A stretch of 64,000 nucleotides of DNA, taken from contig CM060196.1 of NCBI GenBank assembly GCA_030549335.1, positions 5,967,501-6,031,500 on the forward strand. Direction: 5' to 3'. Positions 22,653 through 36,836 of the stretch are shown here, one piece after another. Source of the stretch: Pontederia crassipes. Taxonomy: Eukaryota; Streptophyta; Magnoliopsida; Commelinales; Pontederiaceae. Position numbers and translations under genes: made by a program. The notes under the pieces are model-generated. The model ran no database searches. It was not told where the DNA came from and saw nothing but the letters and a program-made list of their open reading frames with translations. Numbering within the stretch: the stretch's first letter is position 1; the number at the start of each line of letters is the position of its first letter.

Positions 22653-24223
22653 GCATTAAAATATCACCATATTGAATATTTAAAAGGGTAATTTCAATTG
22701 AATAAACAATGTGGTTTGAACATGTTGAATCATCAGCTATTAAGCATTGATTGTTGTAATGCCATTGATGTGGCAAAACACAATTCACTTGAAATAATGG
22801 GTATTAAATGGAATAATATGATTGATTCTAATTGTTATTGTTACAAACAATATTATTAGGATCCCAACCGACTAGTATGATCTTATGATCATTTGAAGAA
22901 AAAATTATCTCGATCTTATAGAGAATCTTAGTATGATTTATATTTGATCTTACGATAATGGTACAAAATCTTTTTTATTAGAAAAATAAATTAAATGTAA
23001 ATGTAAAAGACTTCAATTAATTATTTTTTACTATATAATTTCAAAATATGATATTCTAACTTGTGTTCACTCTAATATCATATAACAGTTTAATATTACC
23101 TTAGAAATTCACAACTATAATATGTTTTACTAAAAAATGATTTTTATTTTTGCATATAGATTATCATTATAATGATATTTTAATACAATGTTGTACTTCT
23201 TAATTTTCTTTATCATAAAATTAATACTATTGTAATTTATATTAAAATATATCATATTTTGCTTCATAATATATATTAGATTTGAAAAAGTCATGAAGAA
23301 AATTCATGGTTTGATAGTTAATTAAGACATATATATAATATTTATGAATAGATATATTATCTCAGTATTTTATATTATAACATTCTTTATATATTATCAT
23401 GAGAGTATTATATTATAGAGAATTATTAATTTCAAAAGGTAGGATGGTACAATCATCAATTCCTTACAATTCTAATTTTAAAAGTGATCATGACAAACTC
23501 GATTATAGATATTGCTATTTTTTTTCATTGATTAATTATCTTACTATGTCATAAGTATTTTAAGTTATCATTTTTAAATATGTAGGATTAGTTGAAGGTG
23601 ATCCTTCCTTACACTCTATCTGTGCAAGCAAGGGCAGAGATAACGGTGTGTCCAAGGGGTGCTCTTAAAAATTTTATATTGTTTTAATAAGGAAAAAACA
23701 CATAAATTCTTGATCATATGAATTGACATTTGAGGATAACATAGGCAATTTTTTATTAATTTGATTTTTTAGTTATAATTTCCCTTTCTTCCCCTTTTAT
23801 TTTCTCACGTCCCCCCTTCCTTCCAATTAATTTTTATTTTATATTATTGAAACAATTTTTTTGTATAATAGATTAAACCTTTTAATTCATTATAATTGTT
23901 TAATATCCTATTTTGCGTTTGTACTTATTATCCTATCAACTTATTTGAGCTCCATGCACAATAAGAAATATCTTTTCAAAGATATATATTTTGTAACTGA
24001 TACTAGGTTATTAAGATATTTAAGGGAACAAAAGATCATATAAATCATCAAAACATATCTCATTCAAGTTTTTTTCTCCTTTGCGAATCTTGAATCTATA
24101 ATATCATTATCCACGTATTTTACTAGATTATGTATTGACTTACAATACTAGTCTTATACTTTCAAATATACTTTTTTATGTTATTATTGTTTAAAATCGA
24201 GAGATAAATTTTGTAAACCTTCA
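22653..24223. other. intergenic, AT-rich, nothing recognised
   Basis: AT-rich spacer between two related long-TIR elements. No gene, RNA or further element is supported; the 60-codon frame at 23861-24043 is low-complexity. Confidence 0.45.
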
Positions 24224-24232
24224 AAAAATTAA

Positions 24233-25072
24233 GGATTATTTTCTCTAACATCCCCTGAACTTTCATGAAATATCACATCTAACATCAAACTATGAACTTC
24301 ATTTTTTTGGGTACCTAAACTATCGCGACTTTTCCAATTTGGTCCTTCCGTTCAATTTCATGAAGTTTTCAGTTAATTTCAATTTTTTATTTGTGAAAAG
24401 ACCATTGTACCCCTTTCTTAAGAATTAATATATTTTTACATCAAATAATATATAATAAATATAAAAATAATTAAAAAAATGACAGCGTGGGGGCGTCACC
24501 TCCCGTGTCGTCGGAGCGAAATGGGGACGGCCCCGCTGCGCGAGGGACGGGGACGCGGGGGGGGGGGGGGGGGGGGGCCTGGCGAGCTCGCCCGCGCCGG
24601 CAAGCTCGCGAGGGAGAAAGGGGGCCGGTGCCCCCCCACCCCCCGAGCTCATCCGCGTCGGCAAGCTCGCCAGGGGGCGCCGCCCCCCCCCCCCCTTTCT
24701 CCCTCGCACGCGGCGAGGGAGATTAGGGGGGCCGGCACCCCCCTGAGCGAGCTCATCTCGCCCGGCGAAACCCCCCTGAGCGAGCTCATCTCGCCCGGCG
24801 AAAGGGGGGCGTCGGCCCCCCTACGCAGTCATTTTTTTATTTTTATATTTATTGTATATTATTTGATGTAAAAATTGACTAACTTTTAAGAAAGGGGTGC
24901 AATGGTCTTTTCACAAATAAAAAAATCGAAATTAACAGAAACTTCACGGAATTGAACGGAAGGACCAAACTGAAAAAGTCGCAATAGTTTAAGTACCAAA
25001 AAATGAAGTTCGTAGTTTGAGGTTAGATGTGGTATTTCGCGATAGTTCAGGGAAGGTCAGAGAAAATAACCC
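24233..25072. mobile_element. MULE-like long-TIR element with GC-rich core
   Basis: About 250-bp terminal inverted repeats (24233-24482 and 24830-25072) start GGATTATTTTCTCT / GGGTTATTTTCTCT and are flanked by a perfect 9-bp direct repeat AAAAATTAA (24224-24232 and 25073-25081). Long TIRs plus a 9-bp duplication are the mark of Mutator-like elements. The 350-bp core is extremely GC-rich against AT-rich arms. It includes a 21-G run (24557-24577), C runs and a tandem duplication of a 33-bp unit containing GAGCGAGCTCATCTCGCCC (24740-24806). There is no transposase. Open frames across the core are by-products of base composition and are not called as genes. Confidence 0.8.
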
Positions 25073-25081
25073 AAAAATTAA

Positions 25082-25986
25082 TGAACATCATCAAAGAAGG
25101 CTATTCATATTAAACACATGATTAGATTGAAAAATCAGTGATAAAATAAAATTAAAGTTTCAGACATCATAATTTGCGCTACAGGGTACCATGGTAAATG
25201 CGAGATTTTAGTATGATACTTACAAACTGTTTATTTATTTATATCTAAGTGTGATTGTTCAAAAAATTAATTCGTAAAAGAAAAAATAGCCGAAATCCTG
25301 AAAATATGATTTTATCAATTACTAGTGCTAGTCTCGTGCGATGAACGGATATTACAAAAAAAATTATGATATTTAAATTTTATTTAATATTATTTAATAA
25401 TTAAAAAGTGACTTGATATAAAAAATTAATCACGCCCTTTAAAAATCTGGAAGATAGAAGATGTGATTGTGTAGATTATAGTAAAATGAATGTTTTGCAT
25501 ATATTTTACCTATAATATAAATTGGATAATATGAATCGATGAATATTTTTCAAAATGACATAGAAATTATATTAGACTATCAAATTATATAATAAAATAT
25601 GAAAATTTTTATTTGACAAAATATTAACATTTATTCAAAATCTAAACTATAGTTTTGAACTTGATTTTCTTTTGTTTTTAGGATTTATATGGCAAACCTT
25701 TATAAGATTGCTTTTTCCATTTATTGATAAAATACTAAGATATTAAATCATATTATGTTATATTTTATATTTCATTTCTAGTTTTAAATTATTGTGGGAT
25801 AACAATTGATATTTTGTCTAACATGAGTAAATTATGACAATAATTGTTAACAAGATTAACCATTGATGTGATTACTAATAATCATTAATATTAAAAGTGA
25901 TAATTTAGTAAAACTATTTTGAATAAAATATCAACTTGATAAATTTAAAACTTGATAATGTAATTATATCAACCGATTTTTACTTT

Positions 25987-26016
<30 letters not shown>
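25082..26016. other. intergenic, AT-rich, ending in a (TA)n run
   Basis: No gene recognised. The block ends in about 13 TA units (25991-26016), which form the left flank of the Micron-like element. Confidence 0.45.
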
Positions 26017-26017
<1 letters not shown>

Positions 26018-27873
26018 GAATATTAGGTTGTGTATGCACCCTGCAATCCCAAAATCTTAGCCACCGAATCCAAATAAATGGTTGAGATAAAAAAAGTCAA
26101 ATAGGCGGGAGTTCAAGGACGGTTCAACAACTTCAATAGGGAAAAATATATCACTCGATCGGTTCAGCAAGAGCATTCCAATACGGGGTGCCGCTGTCCG
26201 TCAGATTCAGCACACCCCCTCCCCTCAACGATATGAAAGCTTCTCTCCAACAAGTGCCATCGCTCGTCGAATCTCGAAGTTTGCTGGATCTGCTGGCACC
26301 ACAAGATCACGAATTTCGCCGGATCTCTGAAGGTGTTGCTACATCTAAAGCACCATCGCATCATGAAGCTCCGTTGGGATTCGAAGATTGGGAATATCTC
26401 GCGCGGACTCCTCTCTCCTCAGTCGGCATCGCCGGAATATAGAGGGCCGTGAGCTTATCTCCTCTCGCTCGTGTTCCTCCAAGCACGATAAAAAAAAAGG
26501 AATAAAAGTTGAGTTCACCCAGTAGAGTATAACATTATGTAATCAATTGCAAAAAAAAAAAAATAGTCAAATTTGAGTTCTTATTTATGTTCCCGGCGAA
26601 ATGTTGTTACTCGGAGCTTTGCTTTGCTTGCCATGAAGTTTATGTAATCAATTAATCATGGTATGGCGTGCCGTTGCTGTTGTTGTTGGTCGTCATCTCT
26701 TCCTGATCAAGTATCAGCTTGCTGCTACGTGTTAATATCCTGTTGTATTTTTATGTGTTATTATAATGTCGTTTTATTGCCTTGTAGGGTCCAAAGCAAA
26801 AAAGTTGGGGGGGGGGGGGGGGGGGGGGGGTTGATCTCTAAGTATTTATCACAATGAACAAATGTGACATAACTAATACAACACTGGTTGGTTCAATAAT
26901 ATCTCTTCTAGCTGCTCACATAAACATTGATATAGCTGATATCACATTGATTTGATTCAACTGAAAAAAAAAAATATTGCCTCAATAAGCATATGAAATG
27001 CATCCATCACTTCTCTTCCAGCTCCTGCAGGTCACATAAAAACTTGTTATCTATTATGAAATTCACTTTCAACTCTGGTGAGAATAGTTATAAGTAATTA
27101 GAACTGCGAGAAAGCCTAAAAAAAAAGAAACCGTGAGAAAGCCTTTGTGAAGATAACTTCATCAGCATGAACAGTGAAGGCAACTTCGCCTGCTTACATG
27201 TTAAGGAAAGCAAAATGACAATGGCAATATATTGAAGAATAAAAATTATTCGGATGTCTTGAACAATGTAATGAATGAAAAGAAACCTACCTATCAAAGA
27301 TCTATTATGAGAAAACAAGAAAGAGTTTAGTTCTCGTAGATCTATTGCGAAAAACAAGGAACCAAATAAACATTTAAGATCCGTCGCAAAAAAAAAGAAA
27401 ATAAAAACAATAAGATCCTGGTGGCTGACACTTATTGTAGATAGAAAATGAAGCACAATCAATCGAAGAGAGTGAAAAAATCGGACGACACTTGCAGCGG
27501 AGAGAAACCAGTGCCGCACAACATTTTTACCCTATCTTCGATGGATTGTCTCTAGAGGGTGAAAACTTGAGAAGAAATGTGAGGGAGGAATGCCTCATGC
27601 AAGAGTAATACCTGAGTAGAATCATGACGAGAAACATCTGAGCAGAATCACGAGGGGGATGAACGGAGAACATCTGAGCAAATTTCAGGGGGGAGGTGGT
27701 GAACCGGCTGAACAAGGTTTCTCATTTGCAAAAACCAGAGCAAGCCCTTGAACTACGAACGATTCATCACTTAGACCAAGCCTTTAAGAAAGATATCATC
27801 TCAACCCTTTATTTGGAATGAACGACTGTGATATTGGGATTACAGGGTGCATAGTATGCACCTAATATTTCTC
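26017..27873. mobile_element. Micron-like element inserted in a (TA)n microsatellite
   Basis: Terminal inverted repeats of about 45 bp (left GAATATTAGGT...TATGCACCCTG, right its imperfect complement ending CACCTAATATT) enclose 1.86 kb. TA repeats lie immediately outside on both sides (25991-26016 and 27874-27892). This is the known behaviour of rice Micron elements, which target (TA)n. The interior left half (about 26150-26480) is GC-richer and coding-like, with an 84-codon frame at 26188-26442. A 24-G run sits at 26807-26830. No transposase is seen; the coding-like part may be a captured gene fragment that I do not recognise. Confidence 0.65.
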
Positions 27874-27892
27874 ATATATATATATATATATA

Positions 27893-30422
<2,530 letters not shown>

Positions 30423-30427
30423 AATAA

Positions 30428-30742
30428 TGTAGAGTCCCAAAATTTGCATGTGCGCTATTTGTTTTCTCTATTTCTTCTTTTTTTCGATCTTTCTTTGACT
30501 CTTTTGTTAATCCAAATGGTCAAGGGAAGTGACACATTAGTAACTTAATGATTAAAGTAATACAACAATAGAGAAAAAATGCGGAAGCAAAAGCGATAAA
30601 ATACGTCAAACTATCTCGATCTAAGGCATAGTGCAGAAGCAAAAAGATACATCCATGGTCTCAGTATGAAGTAGCAAAGGTAAAAGTATTAGTACTAAAC
30701 ATAAAAACAATGACGATTGACCATGACCTGATAAGATCCATC

Positions 30743-30779
<37 letters not shown>

Positions 30780-33045
30780 ACATATAAATATATGACTCAT
30801 ACTAAACATGACCATAACCATATGCACATGTCATTCAAAGCGTAGTCTCCGCGCACACACAATCACGTCACAAGCAAACATCATGTACATATGGGAATCA
30901 CACAGTGGAGTAAGTTCAACCGTTAGCATAAAGTTAAGTGTGAATTCATATAAAACATAGATCAATTCTATCGAAATAAGCACGAAGGGATCATATAAGG
31001 AAATGCAAGAGTGGATCATAAAGTAGAGAGTGATCATAATATGATTCATGTCTTTCCCTTTCCTTTCTTTCAGTCATTCATTCTTTCATTTTTTCTTCAT
31101 TATTTCATTTGTTCTTTGGAACAACTCTTCACTCTTTTAGGGAATATCATTGCCGGCACTCGTGGTGCAACTATCTAGACCATCGTGGGCCAGTGGGTGA
31201 TCAGTGTCACGGTCAGCCCCGTCGGGCTGGGATGACCTCGCGTAAGGCGAATCTATCCGTAAGGAAAGAAACTCACATCTAGATAGAATAATTGGTAACC
31301 CGTAAGGAAGTGTCTCGCTCAAGGCTAGCTTAACTTCCTCCAATATAGTGGACCTCTCTTTCGATTCGAAGATCAATCAAGGTCGTAGGGAGCTCTCTTT
31401 TAATTCAAAGATTGATCAAGGTCGTATGGAACAAAGCTCCGAATCATAGTGGACTTCTCTTTCACTCGAAGATCGATCAATGCCTTATGGAGTATAGCTC
31501 CGAATCATCTTTAAGTTCGTTTCTTTCTTTAACAAATCGGGTGGACAAAAGCTTGATAAATCAGAAGGGTTCGATTAAGATCGAGTTCCTCCTGTCCACA
31601 TACTGAACGTCTGGAAGCCAAGCATACTGTCTTTAAATCCTTTCGGCAGTCATCCGGAGAAGAAGCAGACAATCGTTTATCATTTCATAAAGGTTCATCA
31701 TTGTTCTTCATGTGATTCATAAGAGTCATCATTCATCATTCATGAGGCATCATAATCAAGTTGGCATTACATTCTTTCGGTTCCATTTCATCATAAGAAG
31801 GATAAACAAGATTTTGTTGAGCACAATTAACTTCATAGAAAGATTAGAGATCAATTACGTAAACATGGGTTCGTAAATCGTAAGTTCAACATTCTATTGG
31901 TCAGAACTCGGATCGAGTACAAGAGGAACCTGGGCCGAGCTTCTAACGAAATCATTCTCGAAAAGGAAACTCGGGCTTGGTCAGGGTCATACCTGAGCCG
32001 AGTTGGATGCACGATCGGGTCGGAAAGGTCGATCCGTCTAATCGTCTTCTCCGGTCAATACCTAGGTCGGGTCAAGCAGAGCCTGAGCTGGGTTGCTGGT
32101 GCAAGCAGAGCTCGGAACAATCGTTAATGGTGGATCCGGACCGAGTTGGGAAGGACTCTGTCCAGACTTGGCATGATCCGGGCCGGTTTATGGGAACCCA
32201 GGCTAAGTTCTAATGCGTAGAAAATTGCGCAAGTTCATCGATTTCTCTCATTTTGTTTCTTTCACCAATCTTGGTAATCATGCATCGATATAATGAGTTT
32301 GTGAACATACTAGTGTATCATCTAATCATCTAAACTATAAAGAAGAATTCTCCACATGCAAAGGTCTAGGAAAAATCGAAGTCTACGTACTAAACTATCA
32401 AACGGTTTCATGCAATTCACAGAAGACGAAAATCAGACATTCCATGTTATGTCATCTACACATATAAGCATAGTTCTTGTCTATCCACATCCTTAGAGCA
32501 TGCCTCACAAATAAAAGGTTCGTGTCCACACAATCTAACACACGAGCAAAGCATAAAATCGATGAATCGGCTATGAAATTCCATAAAGATCACGTAGCAA
32601 GTTTCCTACTCATCCTAGGCATGAGTTTTGTTTTCTGTTTCGGTCCTAAGGCATGCATCAATCTTTCAGAAACTTAACTTATTAGATATATCCCGAATTC
32701 ACACCTCTTAGCCTATGTATTTGCGGTTCGTCATCGTAGTGGATCATCCTCCATTCGTCGTCGCTGCTGTTTGCCGCCGTCTGCACTCATGGGCGTCGTC
32801 GGCGTCATTCGCTGCTCCTCTGATCGTGCACGTGGTCGAAGGAGATAAATAGAGAGTGAGAGGGAAAACATGAGAAGGAGAGGGGGAAAGAGGTTTTTAT
32901 GGCTGAAAGCATGTCTCTTGCCCTCCCCCATCTTGTGAACCGTCGGCCATTGAAGAGGGGGAGAGGAAGAGAGAGCAGAGCTCTCTTTGTTTCCTCTCCC
33001 TCCGTCCATTCATTTTCTATTTTTTTTAAGATGGTAGGCGTTACA
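30428..33045 (-). mobile_element. putative 2.6-kb solo LTR
   Basis: A GC-richer block bounded by TGTA at the left and TTACA at the right is flanked by identical 5-bp AATAA repeats (30423-30427 and 33046-33050). On the minus strand it begins TGTAACGCCTACC, typical of gypsy-type LTR starts. The interior has degenerate sub-repeats ('tcgaagatcgatcaa...agctccgaatcat', about 31330-31510, and repeated 'gggccgag/gaccgagttgg' motifs, 31900-32200). No gag, protease, integrase or RT is present, so it would be a solo LTR left by recombination. A (TA)n run at about 30747-30772 interrupts it. The open frames inside are not called as genes. Confidence 0.6.
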
Positions 33046-33050
33046 AATAA

Positions 33051-34600
33051 GATCAATTGAATCAAGTTTATAGATAAGAAATCAAATCATTAGAAAATTA
33101 GATTCGAAGTCCAATATAAGATCACAAGTAGAATTAATAATATCAATCTTAACAATTTATCATAAATAAATATATATACTTAGCATAATTGCTGATTATA
33201 CATGCTAAATAGAGTAGCTTAGTGCCATTGTGGAACTCAAGGGCCTTCGGTTGTTTAGTTTCTATTAGTTAATGCATAGTATTTTTTATTAACATTAGTA
33301 GTATTAAGACACTAGTAATCAAATTATGGAAAGTTGTGCATGTCTTATGCTCAAATCAACACATTATTCACATATCCCTAACTAATTATGCACCTAAATC
33401 ATAATAATGAAATTAAAATTTGTTTCCTTATCTTTTTACAATCTTCTGACTTTTGCAATAACTTTTTTTCCTTTCGACAATCAGAAGATCCTAATAAATT
33501 TGCTGACAATGTTATTCGAATTCTTTCAGCTATTTTGTCTTATAACTAATGCAAATTTCATTCTTTGTCGTCAAAGAATTATACACGTCGAAACGTCATA
33601 TTATTTTATGGCATTACAAAAATTCACATTTCATATATATTTTTTTCAATATTCCTAACATCTAGTCACCCACAATATATGATGACAATTATATTTTTAT
33701 TAATCTATTTTAGTTCCTTAGAATTCGACGTGTTTAGACGCTCAATTGACATGTTAAACACAAGTTCCATAATTTCATTGAAATTAATACATCACTTCCA
33801 TCAACCTGCGAAGATTTTTTTTTCGATTGTCACGCCGATGATGTAATCTAGTTGACGCTAATAATTATGCGCATTAGCAACGAATTGGAATATCGGTTCA
33901 ACATTAAGTCTGATTAATTTAATGTTATTTTGAATATTATAATAAATAAAGCTTTCAACGAAAATTTTTTATATTCATAAAAATTTAAACTCTAGACCAC
34001 TAGCTACTATCCATTCTACTCCTCTGATTGGTTTCTGCGAAGGTTCTAATTAAAAGCTAGCGGAAACTTCGTACCTTCAAATTTCAATACGCCGGCCCAC
34101 AAGGCACCTCCCGGTGTTTGTGCCACTGCTACCCGCAACTTACCCGCGTCAAAGAAACTTAAAAAAAAAACACCGATAACAAAACATTCGAAATTGTATT
34201 CTTAATTTCACACCAAAAAGCATTATTAAAATCACCAAAAATTGAGACAACGGTAATTAGTAATTTTTCATCACTTAAAGTAGATATGATATCCAATTCA
34301 ATTATGTAAAAAAATTTATTGGGAGCTCGTCTATTATAATTAGACGTGTGCTGTGCTATGTAACGAAGAATATATTAGTTGGATCTCATGGTGCATAATT
34401 GTTAATGTCTCCAGATCGATTTTTTTTAATGTTTCAGGTAGAAAAATGATATTATTAGAAAATTTTATAAAATGCGTGACTCAATAAATTATGGGGAGCA
34501 TTAAATATCAATCGCCTTCGGGAAACAAAGATAAAAAAACACGCCACCTCCCATGATCGAGTTGCATTATTGACGTGGACGCATCGTTAGTACGTAGAAC
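33051..34600. other. intergenic, nothing recognised
   Basis: AT-rich. The overlapping frames at 33407-33658 and 33565-33846 have no recognisable domain. The last 250 bp contains a GACGTGG (G-box-like) motif near 34572 and a TATA-like AATATAAATT near 34656 that may belong to the promoter of the gene at 34795. A stretch at about 34318-34400 resembles one at 35720-35790. Confidence 0.45.
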
Positions 34601-34794
34601 GCGGGAGCACGTTAAGGCGTTTAACTTTCCCCCTAAGTTTCCGTGTCAGATGCCAATATAAATTGCAAGCCCAGAAGCCAATTAAAAATCTCGACAAAGA
34701 AATATCGAACGAATCCAAGACCTTCCAGCAATAAGATCCTCTCGGTGCAACGACCAACTGCTACTACTTCGCCCCTTAATTTTATTTCCCAAGA

Positions 34795-35232
34795 ATGCAA
34801 GCTCTCATCGCACCGCGACCCCCGCTCTCGTCGCCGGCGCGCCGGCCGTGCGCCGGGGCGCCCGCGCCGCGGAACGGCCGGAGGTTCGGGGTGTTCGCTT
34901 CGAGGAGGGAGTACGGCAGCGGCAATGGCAATGGCGGCGGGGGGCTGGTGGACGAGAGCATGATCGTGCTCCGGCGGAGGATACACGAGATGAAGATGGC
35001 GGAGCGGAACTACGAGCCGCCGGCGGAGTGGACGGAGTGGGAGAAGCGGTGCTACGCGACCTACGGCCGGGACGTGTGCGAGGTCGTGGGGCTACTGCAG
35101 ACGCTGCTCCTGAGCGCACGGCCGGGCGTGGCGGTGGGCGCGGTGGCGCTCGTCGCCCTGAGCGTGCCCACGTCCGCGGCCCTGCTGCTATACCACCTCG
35201 CCGAGGCGTTGAGGTTGATGCTCGCCGCGTAG
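34795..35232 (+). CDS. small conserved plant protein, probably plastid membrane
   Basis: Single-exon gene of 145 codons with very high GC at third positions. Residues 1 to about 40 are rich in Ala, Arg, Ser and Pro with few acids, as in a plastid transit peptide. A conserved-looking middle (RIHEMKMAERNYEPP, then WTEWEKRCYATYGRDVCE) leads to a C-terminal hydrophobic segment at about residues 110-140 that should span a membrane. I recall the RIHEMKM...YEPP...W-EWEKR pattern from uncharacterised plant proteins but cannot name the family. A TATA-like AATATAAATT lies 140 bp upstream, and AATAATGAAAG 30 bp after the stop may serve polyadenylation. Overlapping frames on both strands are shadows caused by the high GC. 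Confidence 0.75.
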   Translation: MQALIAPRPPLSSPARRPCAGAPAPRNGRRFGVFASRREYGSGNGNGGGGLVDESMIVLRRRIHEMKMAERNYEPPAEWTEWEKRCYATYGRDVCEVVGLLQTLLLSARPGVAVGAVALVALSVPTSAALLLYHLAEALRLMLAA

Positions 35233-36129
35233 GCGCCGCCTCGCCGACGGCCCAAAAGTTGATATTAATAATGAAAGATTAAACAGTGGGATCTGATCGC
35301 TTGTAGAAATCAGATTGTGCAAAGGCTTGTAGACTAAATCCGACTCCTTGATTAGTTCAACGCGTAATGATTATTTCTGGATAATTACAGTGCTTATATA
35401 TTTCTTTGTGGTTTCTTTCGCTTTCGAGAGACAGAGAAGGAATTATTAGATGTCAATGGGACATGGGACTGGAAAGAGGGAAACAGAGCAAGTAATTAAA
35501 GCACAAGCCAAGTAGATTTTCTCTATCACGGCAAAATAGAAGTAAAATTAAAAAAAAATAACAGAGGTAATAAAAATAGAAGTAAAAGTAGAATTAAAAA
35601 TAATATATGTTTTTTCACTCCGGCGAGTGTGTCCAAAAACTGAAAAAAAGCTATTTTATGAATAGTTGGATAACCAAATTGAATGTAACTATGAGTTTTA
35701 AAAAAATGATATGAAAAATTTTTGTTGGGAGACTCATCCATCATAATGAGAAGTGCTGCCTTGGACGGCGTCATACTAGTTGGGCTCATGGACTGACCAG
35801 TGCGCTCTTTAGTATCGCGTGGGTTGGACGATCAACGTTGTTTTTCGGACACTGAGATGGCAATTGAAAAAATAATAATTTTGGCAATTATTTGAATGAA
35901 ATATAAGAATTGTACATATAGAATAATTTATTAATTAATTAATATTAAGTATGAATTAATATTATGTTAAATATTTTTTAAAGAAGCATATTGTTCAAAT
36001 ATAATAATTAATAACTATAAAATTATATTGAATAATATAATAAAATTTTTAAAATAAAGTATTTAATTAATATTTTTATAACAAACATATTATATATAAT
36101 AAATAAAATATTTTGTGTGAGGAAAATAA
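35233..36129. other. 3' flank and intergenic DNA
   Basis: Contains the 3' UTR of the upstream gene and AT-rich spacer. A diverged repeat at about 35720-35790 (TTGGGAGACTCATCCATC then ACTAGTTGGGCTCATGG) corresponds to 34318-34400 on the other side of the gene. The two copies flank the gene in direct orientation. Confidence 0.4.
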
Positions 36130-36827
36130 GGGATAAATTACACAATTGGTCTCCCAATTTTGAATCATTTTCAAATCGGTACATCAACTTCAATTTGTAA
36201 TCAGAACGTTATTCATCTTTGATTTTCTTACACAATTAGTCCTCCTAATCGATGATCATAGGTTTTTCGATTGGTATGTGGCCGTCTTTCTCTCTCATCC
36301 ACGTCAGTTTAAATCGTCCACGTTATTATAAAAAATCTAAAAAATAAAAAAAGTTGAAGTCGTCAACATCTTTATAAAAATTTAAAACGACCCTTTGCGA
36401 ATTTTGCCGGCACGACGAGATTCGCAGAGGAGACAGTGGCCTCCCTCCTTCTCCCTCACCGACAAAGAAGATGAGGGAGAACGAGTAGGGCGGCGGCCCC
36501 CCTCGTTATCACAGAGGAAGATGAGGGCGGTTGTCGTCCCCTTTTGCGAATCTCGTTGCGCCGACGAGATTCGCAAAGGGGGCATCGACCCCATTTTTTT
36601 ATTTTTTAAAATTTTTATAATGACATAAACGACTTAAACTGACATGGATGAGAGAGAAAGACGACCACATATGCAAGGCAATCGAAGAATTTATGATCAC
36701 TGGTTAGGAAGACTAATCGTGCAAAAAAAAATAAAAATGAAGAACGTTCTGATTATAAAATAAATTAAAGTTGGATGACTTATTTAAAAATAATTTAAAA
36801 TTAAAAGACTAATAGTATAATTTACTC
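36130..36827. mobile_element. MULE-like long-TIR element with GC-rich core, second subfamily
   Basis: TIRs of about 230 bp share blocks such as ATCAGAACGTT, GTCTTTCTCTCTCATCCA and GTCAGTTTAA. They begin GGGATAAATTACAC and end with the complement of GAGTAAATTATAC. Flanking 9-mers GGAAAATAA (36121-36129) and AGAAAATAA (36828-36836) match at 8 of 9. The 210-bp core is GC-rich and carries inverted copies of ACGAGATTCGCA and G/C-rich stretches reminiscent of the 24.2 kb core (GCAAAGGGGGCATCGACCCC against GCGAAAGGGGGGCGTCGGCC). No coding capacity. Confidence 0.78.
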
Positions 36828-36836
36828 AGAAAATAA

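Noticed and set aside
24479..24871. Overlapping long open frames on both strands in a GC-rich block, Ala/Gly/Arg/Pro-rich
   Set aside because: They arise from extreme GC content and homopolymer runs within a transposon core, run in several frames at once and have no domain.
31897..32213. Open frames in the GC-richer block at 32 kb as genes
   Set aside because: They fall in degenerate sub-repeats of a putative solo LTR and carry no domain.
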